Positions 45,701 to 53,324 of a DNA stretch of 64,000 bases are shown one piece after another. The translations under genes were made by a program, and so were the position numbers. Source of the DNA: an uncultured Chloroflexota bacterium (GTDB taxonomy: Bacteria > Chloroflexota > Anaerolineae > Anaerolineales > Anaerolineaceae); assembly GCA_902791025.1 (NCBI GenBank), contig CADATZ010000017.1, positions 24,400 to 88,399 of the forward strand, read 5' to 3'. The notes under the pieces were generated by a model. That model ran no database searches, was not told the DNA's origin, and saw only the letters and a list, made by a program, of their open reading frames with translations. Within the stretch, counting starts at the first letter, position 1. Every line of letters starts with the position of its first letter.

Positions 45701-46600
45701 TTATTTCCTGCCCTGTTTCAGCTGTTCCTTGTTTTTGTACATCCTTTGCAAAGCCTTTTCAAATACCTCTTCCGCAAAACGCTCCCCGCAATAGCAAGCC
45801 ATTCCACCGGCAATGACAAGACCTCCGTTTTTCCGACTCTGCTTGTTATAAAGCTCGATTTCAGCCATGAAGCCGCTGGAGAGTTCATAATCCTGTCCGC
45901 GGGAAATAACGGCAAATTCATCTCCGCCAATGCGGAAAACGGGACTGTGCACAAAAATATCGCAAATCATGGTACACGCCATACGCAGTGTTTCATCCCC
46001 GGCATGCGTCCCTGCAGATGCATTGACCGCTTTCAGGTCGTTTACATCGAAAGTGCTGATTGCAAACTCGACCTGCTCACCGTTCCGGATATGATGGTTC
46101 AGCGTGTCTATATATTGCTCAAAAGAATGTCTGTTTTTAACGCCTGTCAGTTCATCCCGGAGCTTCCGGTCTTCCATGATCCTCACAGGTTCCGAAATAT
46201 TGATACTGATTCCTAAAATACACTCCCTTCCGGAGCTATCAGCAGTCTTTACCTTTGTGGTTTGGAAATAATGAACCTCACCCCGCACATCTGTGATTTC
46301 CTCATAAAATGCGTACGGTCCTTCTGTCCGATCAGTTTCTTTGTCTGATTCGGAAAAGCGTTTTGATTGATCAGCTCCGAAAAGCTCGTTGTCTGTGTAT
46401 CCTCTGACTTCATCAGGGCTTGATCGAAGGACAAAGTCTGCAAAAGATTGACTGCAGCTAAGATATTTCCCGGTTTTGATATCCTTTGTAAAGGTCAGTA
46501 CCGGCATTTTCTTTTCAAGACTCAGATTGTTGTTTGAATTTCCCGGCAATGGCTCACTGAGCTTCAGCGAACTGTGCGGTAAAGTTATGTCGTCCTCCAT
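45701..46600 (-). CDS. PAS-GGDEF diguanylate cyclase
   Basis: A 299-residue soluble protein. A PAS domain (about residues 30-135) is followed by a GGDEF domain with LRDELTGVKNRHSFEQY and an intact active site FRIGGDEFAVI, so it should make c-di-GMP from two GTP. No RxxD inhibitory site is seen upstream of GGDEF. It starts only 7 bases after the stop of the secreted-protein gene, so the two form an operon. The PAS input is probably cytoplasmic because there is no membrane helix. Confidence 0.9.
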   Translation of the reverse strand: MEDDITLPHSSLKLSEPLPGNSNNNLSLEKKMPVLTFTKDIKTGKYLSCSQSFADFVLRSSPDEVRGYTDNELFGADQSKRFSESDKETDRTEGPYAFYEEITDVRGEVHYFQTTKVKTADSSGRECILGISINISEPVRIMEDRKLRDELTGVKNRHSFEQYIDTLNHHIRNGEQVEFAISTFDVNDLKAVNASAGTHAGDETLRMACTMICDIFVHSPVFRIGGDEFAVISRGQDYELSSGFMAEIELYNKQSRKNGGLVIAGGMACYCGERFAEEVFEKALQRMYKNKEQLKQGRK

Positions 46601-46607
46601 AAGCGGC

Positions 46608-47501
46608 TCAATTCTCTTCAGTCAGAAGCTTTTCAAATGTAAAATAATTTTCGCCGGAGGTTGTTTCGTAATCATCATCCCCGTTGAGATCACCGGAGAA
46701 GAAAGAGTCATATCCCTTAAGAAATTCATTGATGTTGAAATTGATAATACCGTTTTCATTCAGTACCGGCATATTGTCCTGAACAGAAATGGCGGTTACG
46801 GTTTCTGCTCCATCGCTGCAGCTGAGCCGGGTGTTCATGATAAATCTGCTGCCCGGGTAATCCTGTATATGGTCAAGCGCTGAGATCCACAGGGAAACGA
46901 TGTCAAGATCAGGGAAAAGCGTCAGAACCATTTCCGCATGAGATTCCAATACGGATTCTTCCGCGGTGAAGATGGAAAAAGCCGGATCAATAGAGAGTGT
47001 GCATTCTCCGGCAGGGGTGTCGGTGTTGATTTTCATAGCCGGGAACGCATCAGGTTGGGCAATGATCGTTAATTTTTCAAATAACAAGCCATCCTCTGTG
47101 ATGAAACGGGAAGGTGGATTGACGACCAGCGTAGGAGAGTCAACAGCGGGAAAAAGCTGGACAAATTCCGTTTTCCAATTATTCCCGGTAACGATTGTGT
47201 TGTAGGCGGTTGGGACTTCACCTTCTTCTGCATTCAGCCAAATCATATAAACCTGGTCAGAAGGTAACGAGGCAATTGTTTTTCCATCTTCCGTGTGGAT
47301 CTCCGCATTTGTAATATCAGAAATGCCTTCTTTTGTGACCGGGTTGAACTCGGCTTTTGTTCCGTCGAGCGTTTCGACGGCAAGACCGGCCTCACCTTTG
47401 ACGGCTATCATGATGTCTTTACTGTCGGCTGATGCCGGAATCGAACAAACGAAGATGATGAGAATCATCAGAAAAGACAGAAATGTTGATTTGTTTTTCA
47501 T
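46608..47501 (-). CDS. Secreted protein of unknown function, operon partner of the GGDEF gene
   Basis: A 297-residue protein with a signal peptide ending near ASA-DS. The mature part is acidic and looks mostly beta-stranded; I recognise no domain. Near the C-terminus SGDLNGDDDYET resembles a dockerin/EF-hand-like calcium loop (D-x-N-x-D-x-D), which is also a frequent way to describe numbers of repeats in cell-surface proteins. Only one such loop is visible, so it is not a complete dockerin. It is the first gene of a two-gene unit with a diguanylate cyclase. Confidence 0.65.
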   Translation of the reverse strand: MKNKSTFLSFLMILIIFVCSIPASADSKDIMIAVKGEAGLAVETLDGTKAEFNPVTKEGISDITNAEIHTEDGKTIASLPSDQVYMIWLNAEEGEVPTAYNTIVTGNNWKTEFVQLFPAVDSPTLVVNPPSRFITEDGLLFEKLTIIAQPDAFPAMKINTDTPAGECTLSIDPAFSIFTAEESVLESHAEMVLTLFPDLDIVSLWISALDHIQDYPGSRFIMNTRLSCSDGAETVTAISVQDNMPVLNENGIINFNINEFLKGYDSFFSGDLNGDDDYETTSGENYFTFEKLLTEEN

Positions 47502-47543
47502 AGTATCATTCCTTCCAGACCGGTTTTTCTATTTTTTTGTATC

Positions 47544-47637
47544 TATTCAGTACGAAGCACTTGGGGACTGGCATCTTGTGTCGCGAAGCCGACACAAGCG
47601 TGCCTGTCACCATGTGCGGTACTGCGGATTCTGAATA
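47544..47637. mobile_element. 94-bp nested-palindrome element B (candidate MITE)
   Basis: Termini TATTCAG and CTGAATA, exactly 94 bp. Inside are TTGGGGACTGGCA, CTTGTGTCG, loop CGAAG, CCGACACAAG and TGCCTGTCACCATGTGC, which form nearly continuous nested stems. It lies upstream of the secreted-protein gene. Confidence 0.65.
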
Positions 47638-47698
47638 TTTTTTTAATTATAAAGCAAATATCGTTCCAATTTGCTAAATCTTCAACAAAAAACGAAAC

Positions 47699-47839
47699 TG
47701 ATCAGTACCCGGCGGCGCTGCACACAGTACAGTATTTTGTACGGGCTGCCTGCTCCGTATGGTACGAGCTTTGCTCCGTTGATTCGGAGCAGGAGCTGCG
47801 CCAGCTAAAAAACTGTCGAGGTGTGTTCCATCCTGAATA
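47699..47839. repeat. Palindromic element F with a hairpin inserted in its centre
   Basis: Starts near GATCAGTACC and ends CTGAATA. The outer arms carry CACAGTACAGT and AACTGTCGAGGTGTG like elements A and E. The centre holds a CTGCTCCGTATGG...CGGAGCAG hairpin related to the palindrome at 16996. With element B it fills most of the 512-base gap 47502-48013; no gene is visible there. Confidence 0.6.
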
Positions 47840-48013
47840 AACACCTTCAAAGAATACTTTAAACAATGGTATAAATAATATAGAGGAAAGTCTTCCGAGA
47901 CAGGAAGGCGGCACATGATAAACGAAATCTTATTTAAACAAACGAAAGTATTCAAAAGAATTCAGCAGAAGAAATCCATTTTTCGTCAAGGGAATTCTTT
48001 TTAGGAGGTGAAA

Positions 48014-49564
48014 ATGCCACCAAAAACTCATAGCAGCAGTTCAAGCAGCAGTCGGAGCTCCTCAAGCAGCTCCCGCAGCAGCAGTCGAAGTTCATCAAGC
48101 AGCTTTAGCAGCAGTCGAAGTTCAAGTTCCTTCGGGAGCAGAAGTTCGTTCGGTCCAAGTCCTCACAGCCGGTCATCCTCAAGTTCATCGGGCGAATCAT
48201 TATTTTCCGGGTTTGGCAGTTCACGAAGCAGTGGACCTTCCCGGCACAGTTCCACGTCATTCAGTTCGGCACCCCGCCGTGATAACGTCGAACAGGTCAG
48301 AAGGAATCCGTCATACAACTACAATCCGATGCCGCCGATGCGTCCGCGTCATAATCAGCCGAATCTTGGATCAGCTTTGCTTACCGCGATGCTCTTCCGC
48401 GGTATGAATCATGACTACGTGTATTACGACAAACCTTATGAGGTCGACGGGAAAACCTTTCAACCGGGATATTATGATGAAAACGGCACCCGGTATGATA
48501 ACCTGATGATGAAGAACGCTGATGGATCCAATACGCTGATCCTCACCTGCGAATACTGCGGAACAACCACCAAACTGGATTGGAAGGAAGGTGACGCTCC
48601 TCACTGTTCCAAGTGCGGCGCTCCGCTTGATATAGAGAAGGCACAAAAAGACAATATCAGCTCATCCGGTTCCTATAACGGTGAGACCACAACCGAACCA
48701 AAAACGAAGAAAAAGTCTTCCTGCCTGAAGTGGGTGCTGTGCGCTCTGGGTGCGATCCTGTTTCTATCGCTTTCCCGATCCTGTGGAAAGACGGGAAGCC
48801 CGCAGATGGTTAGTTTCAGACCGACGAATACGGTACAAATGTTCCTGCCAACCGCACGTCCCACATCCGCCCCGGCGGTTTCAGTTCCTGCCGGAGGAAC
48901 AATTCGCTTAGGTCAAAACGCAGACGGTTCCTATTATCTCATCACAGACGGTTCCACCGCGGACAAGATTTTAAGATGGGACGCGAATTCTAACAGTTTC
49001 TATGACCCAGAGACAGACACATATTTCTGGTATAACACCGATCTTGAAAACCCTGTCTGGCAATATTGGGTTGAGGGTGTCTCGTCGGATTATGGCGACT
49101 ATGGTTGGATGGAATACAACAATGGCAAGTGGTATGTTGAAGTCAGTGACGGGAATTGGCGGGAATATACGGGCAATCCGTCCGGATTCTGGTATATCAC
49201 AGACAAAAAATCTGACAGCACGGGATTGTCCTCGTCCTCCGCATTACCAGCAGATTCCACACTCCGCCTGAAACGCAATGCGGACGGTACCTATATTGTG
49301 CTTGAGGGAAACCGTGGAAGAGCCGATAAAGTGATCCCTTATGATCCGGAGACCGAAAGCTATTATGACAAGGAAACGGATACCTACATCTGGTACAATA
49401 ACGATGCGGCACAATGGCAATATTGGGTAGAGGGGCTCTCCTCCGAATACGGTGACGCCGGTTGGATGGAATATAACGACGGTCAGTGGTATATCGAAAC
49501 CAAACCCGGCTCCTGGGCGAAGTACACTGATGATAACGGGACGCTCTGGTATATTGCGGAGTGA
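48014..49564 (+). CDS. Ser-rich zinc-ribbon membrane protein with duplicated C-terminal domain
   Basis: A 516-residue protein. Residues about 6-85 are mostly serine with Arg/Phe/Gly. A zinc ribbon follows (CEYCGTT and CSKCGAP, about residues 178-203), then a Lys-rich stretch, one membrane helix (about 240-258) and a Pro/Thr-rich linker. The exterior part is two copies of a roughly 100-residue Trp/Tyr-rich domain, each with RLxxNADGxY, a DPET-x-YYDxETDTY-like segment, QYWVEG and WMEYN. AGGAGG lies 5 bases before the ATG. Function unknown; topology suggests a cytoplasmic Ser-rich/zinc part and an extracellular repeat. Confidence 0.8.
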   Translation: MPPKTHSSSSSSSRSSSSSSRSSSRSSSSSFSSSRSSSSFGSRSSFGPSPHSRSSSSSSGESLFSGFGSSRSSGPSRHSSTSFSSAPRRDNVEQVRRNPSYNYNPMPPMRPRHNQPNLGSALLTAMLFRGMNHDYVYYDKPYEVDGKTFQPGYYDENGTRYDNLMMKNADGSNTLILTCEYCGTTTKLDWKEGDAPHCSKCGAPLDIEKAQKDNISSSGSYNGETTTEPKTKKKSSCLKWVLCALGAILFLSLSRSCGKTGSPQMVSFRPTNTVQMFLPTARPTSAPAVSVPAGGTIRLGQNADGSYYLITDGSTADKILRWDANSNSFYDPETDTYFWYNTDLENPVWQYWVEGVSSDYGDYGWMEYNNGKWYVEVSDGNWREYTGNPSGFWYITDKKSDSTGLSSSSALPADSTLRLKRNADGTYIVLEGNRGRADKVIPYDPETESYYDKETDTYIWYNNDAAQWQYWVEGLSSEYGDAGWMEYNDGQWYIETKPGSWAKYTDDNGTLWYIAE

Positions 49565-49604
49565 CTTTTTCCGTATAGTGTAATTACAAAACTTGAGGGA
49601 TTTT

Positions 49605-50867
49605 ATGGAAACCCGCATTATCAAAGGCAATATCATTTCCGCACCGGAGTTTGGAAAATTAGAAATCACAGAAAAAGGTTATTTGATCGCTGTTGACGGC
49701 AAAATCAAAGGAACCTTCCAAAAGCTGCCGGATGAGTTCTCCGATTGTACAATTGAAGATTACGGAGATGCTTTGGTGATGCAATCCTTCGCTGACATGC
49801 ACCTGCACGCGCCGCAGTATCCTATGCTGGGGATGGGCATGGATATGCCGCTGCTGGATTGGCTGAACACCTACACCTTCCCGACCGAATCTTGTTTCAA
49901 AGACAATAAATTCGTCCGCAAAGCCTATCACCGTCTGGCGTATGAACTGGCAGCCAAAGGCACTACCCGGGTCTGTATGTTCTCCTCCATCCATCGCGAA
50001 GCGACACTGATCCTGATGGAGGAACTGGAAAACGCCGGCATCACCGGATACGTCGGTAAGGTCAACATGGACCGCAACGGCGGGAAGGATTATCAGGAAA
50101 CGACCGAAGAATCGATCTCCGAGACTGTTAAGTGGCTGGAAGCCTGCAATTTCGAACATATCAAACCGATGATCACACCCCGCTTCACCCCTGCCTGCAC
50201 GGATGAACTGATGCAGGAACTGGGACGGATCGCAAAAGAGAAAGACCTTCCCATTCAATCCCACCTCTCGGAAAACACCGGGGAACTGGCACTCGTAAAA
50301 GAGCTCCATCCGGACTGTGTACAATATTGGGAGACCTATGCAAAATATGGATTGTGGAATGACAAAACGCTCATGGCTCACTGTGTCTGGTCTGACGCGC
50401 GGGAACGGAAGGCGATCAAGGATGCCGGCGTCTGGGCTGTACACTGCGCTTCCTCCAATGAAAATCTGGTCTCCGGATACGCCCCGGTGCGTGTGATGCT
50501 GAATGAAGGTCTCAATGTGGTTCTGGGCAGCGATATCGCCGGTGGTGATCACCTTTCCATGTTCAAAAACATCACCGCCGCTATTCGCGCCTCCAAAGCT
50601 CGCCGTATCATGGATGACTGGAAGACGGATTTCCTGACCGTAGAGGAAGCCTTTTACCTCGGCACCTCCGCGGCTGCTCCCTTCTTTGGCGAAAAACCGG
50701 GCTTCACACCCGGCAACTCCCTGCACGCCATCGTTGTGGAGGACGAAACCCTGCCCATGGTTCGTCCGCTTTCAGTCCATGAGCGCTTTGAACGCTGCGT
50801 CTACCGCCGCGAACACGGCGCCATCCTGGCCGTATACAGCGAAGGCAGAAAGATTTTCGGGAAATAA
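49605..50867 (+). CDS. guaD: Guanine deaminase
   Basis: A 420-residue amidohydrolase that converts guanine to xanthine and ammonia. Metal ligands are in SFADMHLHAP, SHLSEN, MAHCVW and GSDIAGG, and the C-terminal PGFTPGNSLHAIVV is typical of GuaD. A GAGGG ribosome site precedes the ATG at 49605; the open frame begins 12 bases earlier at a TTG. There are no other purine genes next to it. A small GCAGGT/ACCTGC hairpin follows at 50896. Confidence 0.9.
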   Translation: METRIIKGNIISAPEFGKLEITEKGYLIAVDGKIKGTFQKLPDEFSDCTIEDYGDALVMQSFADMHLHAPQYPMLGMGMDMPLLDWLNTYTFPTESCFKDNKFVRKAYHRLAYELAAKGTTRVCMFSSIHREATLILMEELENAGITGYVGKVNMDRNGGKDYQETTEESISETVKWLEACNFEHIKPMITPRFTPACTDELMQELGRIAKEKDLPIQSHLSENTGELALVKELHPDCVQYWETYAKYGLWNDKTLMAHCVWSDARERKAIKDAGVWAVHCASSNENLVSGYAPVRVMLNEGLNVVLGSDIAGGDHLSMFKNITAAIRASKARRIMDDWKTDFLTVEEAFYLGTSAAAPFFGEKPGFTPGNSLHAIVVEDETLPMVRPLSVHERFERCVYRREHGAILAVYSEGRKIFGK

Positions 50868-50950
50868 TCGTAAATTATTCCAACCCAACCGCTTTGCAGG
50901 TACAACTCACCTGCCTAATTTCGCATGCCACCTGATAAACAGACACAAAC

Positions 50951-52159
50951 TTACTCAATTGTTATCGAAAGTTCGGACAGGTTTATTTTCTCCAAATACG
51001 GGGCAAGAATGACGTCCAGGCGTTCCTTCAGCTTTCTTAACAGTTCCTTCTTGACAAAAAGTCATGTCTTTTTCATCACACGCTGCTATGATGATGATGG
51101 ACATATAAAACCGCCCAAGATTCGAAATGACGAACATCGGTTCTTCGAGGACTTCACGGATTTCCTTCCCGATCAGCGGTAATTCACGAGACAAATACGC
51201 ATCGATCACGTCAATAGGCACAATAATCGGAATTTCGAGTGTAACCTTGCATTTGGAGACCAGCTTACTGAAATTGACAACATTTTTGACGTCATGATTG
51301 TTCATTATCATATAGTTGTTTGTGCTGGTATCTCGTATTTTTGTTGAGCGGATCCCGATCTCTTCCACAACTCCCTTGAAACCGCAGATTTCCACAAAAT
51401 CCCCAACCCGCAAGGCGCCGTCAAAAACAATTCCCAGCCCGGCAAGAATATCAGACACCAGATACTTCGAGCCAAGCGAAAGCGCGACAGAAATGATACC
51501 CATAGACGCAACAAGCGCTCTGGTGTTGACGCCAAGGCAGTCAAGCGAAACATAGATCATAGCAGCATATAGGATGAATTTCACCAGGCTGCGGACAATT
51601 TGAAAAACAGCCCTTTCCCTGGCACCGATTTCACTGAAAAGGATCGTAAACAGCAGATCTATGATGACGAGGACAAGGTTTCCAATGCAGAGAACCGCAA
51701 AAATAATCGCGGCAGCAAACGGGTTAATTCCTTTTTGCCAATCTCCGGTTATGAGAAAAGCCATCGTAGCGTTTTGTGAAAAATATGCCACACCAATCAG
51801 GACCGCCATAAACAAACCGCACAGAACCTGAGCCACTCTCATTGCTTTTCCAGCCGGAGACAGAGCCTTCCAATATTTTTCGATCTCGACCGTGAATTGT
51901 GATTTTTCACCTTTCTCCACGGAAGCTTTGTCCCCATTAACGGGTTTCTCCGGTTCTATCATTCTCAGCTGATCAACGCTTTTCTTTGTATATCCCTTCA
52001 ATAGTCCTGCTGATGCTTTCTGCCTTGAATTGACCGTCTCTGGAAACATCCCGCAAGACCAGTGCACGTTCAATCGCCATGAGAAACGCTAAAAGAACTG
52101 CAAGAAAGATTACCGAAAAAAAATATCGTTCTGATAAATTTATTTCTCAGGCTTTTCAT
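50951..52159 (-). pseudogene. MscS-family mechanosensitive channel gene with three single-base frameshifts
   Basis: The central frame (50955-52073) encodes four helices and the MscS pore/beta domain (GSKYLVSDILAGLGIVFDG, VGDFVEICGFKGVVEEIG). Its ends are wrong. Upstream, removing one T from a run of eight (52116-52123) gives a protein starting MKSLRNKFIRTIFF at 52159 behind AAAGGA, with a first helix and ERALVLRDVSRDGQFKAE. Removing one base from a run of four (51980-51983) joins this to SVDQLRMIEPEKP. Downstream, removing one base from a run of five (51056-51060) yields KKELLRKLKERLDVILAPY, ending at 50951. All three sites are homopolymers with one extra base. It is either a decaying gene, a phase-variable one or an assembly fault. 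Confidence 0.8.
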
Positions 52160-52245
52160 AATAGATCCTTTACCCGGTGAACAACGATCGGATGAATTTA
52201 CATTTGTAAAAACAACGATGTGATTATTGCTTTATTATAACGTAA

Positions 52246-52271
52246 AAACCGGACCTTTGACAAAGGTCCGA
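52246..52271 (-). terminator. Terminator of the toxin-antitoxin operon
   Basis: On the minus strand CGGACCTTTG and CAAAGGTCCG form a stem with a one-base loop, followed by GTTTTTACG. Confidence 0.75.
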
Positions 52272-52420
52272 TTATGTAATAAAAATGAATTATCCAAAAA
52301 TTTCGAATCATTTCAGATTTTCTTTTCCCATATGTTGCTTCAAACGACACTATTATAAAAACATAATAACTTTTTTTGAAAAACATCCGGTTTTGACTAT
52401 ACATATAAAACAAAAAGAGC

Positions 52421-52834
52421 TTATTTCATCAATTCAACAATTTCGTCCGGTGAGTAAACACTGATATCGAAAGATAAAAAATCCTTTTTGTTTCTTGTAA
52501 CGATTCCGTCACAATTATTCGATTTCGCACAAACCGCAAGAAGACAGTCCTCAAAATCTTTTGCCCTTTGAAGAAATGCACTATTTACATCATCATTGGT
52601 AACAGTAAGAATTTTCACGATATTGAGAATGTGTCCTAACGCATTGTAAGCCTCATCTGTACTTCCGAGTGCCTTTCGTACAAGGTAAAAAATATCCGTT
52701 GCTGTCGATGCTGAAATAAAACCATAAATGTCCTTTTTTTCACACGACGAAAGAATCGTTCTGGACTGTTCATAGAAAGGCTCTCGTTCAAGAAGAACAT
52801 CAAGGATAATATTGGTATCAATCATTAATCTCAT
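52421..52834 (-). CDS. PIN-domain toxin (VapC-like)
   Basis: A 137-residue predicted ribonuclease. The PIN acidic residues are in MIDTNIILDVLLEREPF, STATDIFYLV and KDFEDCLLAV, with a late Asp in IVTRNKKDF. The start at 52834 (MRLMID) gives a 17-base overlap with the antitoxin gene, the usual arrangement; an upstream start at 52873 would overlap much more. Family members cleave tRNA or rRNA; the target here is unknown. Confidence 0.87.
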   Translation of the reverse strand: MRLMIDTNIILDVLLEREPFYEQSRTILSSCEKKDIYGFISASTATDIFYLVRKALGSTDEAYNALGHILNIVKILTVTNDDVNSAFLQRAKDFEDCLLAVCAKSNNCDGIVTRNKKDFLSFDISVYSPDEIVELMK

Positions 52835-53048
52835 AACGAGACAACCTTTCATCACGTAATGAATACTGGTCAATTGAATCAGATATCTTTCCCTTCAAAA
52901 TTCCGGATATCGCATCAACCGCGGAAACATTCGGATCAACCAGTCTCGCCACAGGCTTGCCATTTTTTGTGATCCAAATATCTTGTGAAGGTACGAGAGA
53001 AAGAAAATAACCAAACTTCGTTTTAAATTCAGTAGCTGTAACTTCCAT
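52818..53048 (-). CDS. Phd/YefM-type antitoxin
   Basis: A 76-residue protein starting MEVTATEFKTKFG, the usual N-terminal DNA-binding part of Phd/YefM antitoxins (x-V-x-A-x-x-F-x-x-x-F), followed by WITKNGKPVARLV and a C-terminal toxin-binding tail. It is first in the operon. ATG at 53048 is used; a TTG at 53054 is the alternative and is closer to the GGAG site. Expected to bind its own promoter and neutralise the PIN toxin. Confidence 0.87.
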   Translation of the reverse strand: MEVTATEFKTKFGYFLSLVPSQDIWITKNGKPVARLVDPNVSAVDAISGILKGKISDSIDQYSLRDERLSRYEIND

Positions 53049-53072
53049 GATCAATCAAATCTCCTTATTAAT

Positions 53073-53100
53073 ATTATAGTCGATTCCAGAAGAAATTCAA
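53073..53100 (-). promoter_or_regulatory. Promoter of the toxin-antitoxin operon
   Basis: On the minus strand TTGAAT, a 16-base spacer and TATAAT. TTTCAATCGA/AATTTCAGTTGAA repeats surround the -35 box and could be antitoxin-binding sites. Confidence 0.6.
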
Positions 53101-53208
53101 CTGAAATTCGATTGAAATCGGAACCTAATCAAAATAAATCGTGCGATTGTTAAAAACTATGCATTTTGTGATGCGTTGTCCGGAAACTGAATGGATACAA
53201 AATCAGAT

Positions 53209-53247
53209 AAAAAAAAGCGGGGACTGTCCCTTGATGGGGCAGTCCCC
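53209..53247 (-). terminator. Strong terminator downstream of the flavodiiron gene
   Basis: On the minus strand GGGGACTG and CAGTCCCC pair, with an inner GGG/CCC stem, and GCTTTTTTTTATC follows. Confidence 0.85.
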
Positions 53248-53267
53248 AATACTATTTTTCTAAAACT

Positions 53268-53324
53268 CACTGGTCACTGGCAGCTGCTTTCTGACCACTG
53301 ACTACTGGTCACTGACTACTGTTC
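53268..53324. repeat. Heptamer array H5 over the stop codon of the flavodiiron gene
   Basis: On the minus strand units CAGTAGT, CAGTGAC, CAGTAGT, CAGTGGT, CAGAAAG and so on run in tandem. The TAG stop codon of the flavodiiron gene lies in the first unit. Confidence 0.8.

Noticed and set aside
52198..52413. 71-residue minus-strand frame between the PIN toxin and the MscS gene
   Set aside because: It runs through the toxin operon terminator and has no ribosome site or family resemblance.
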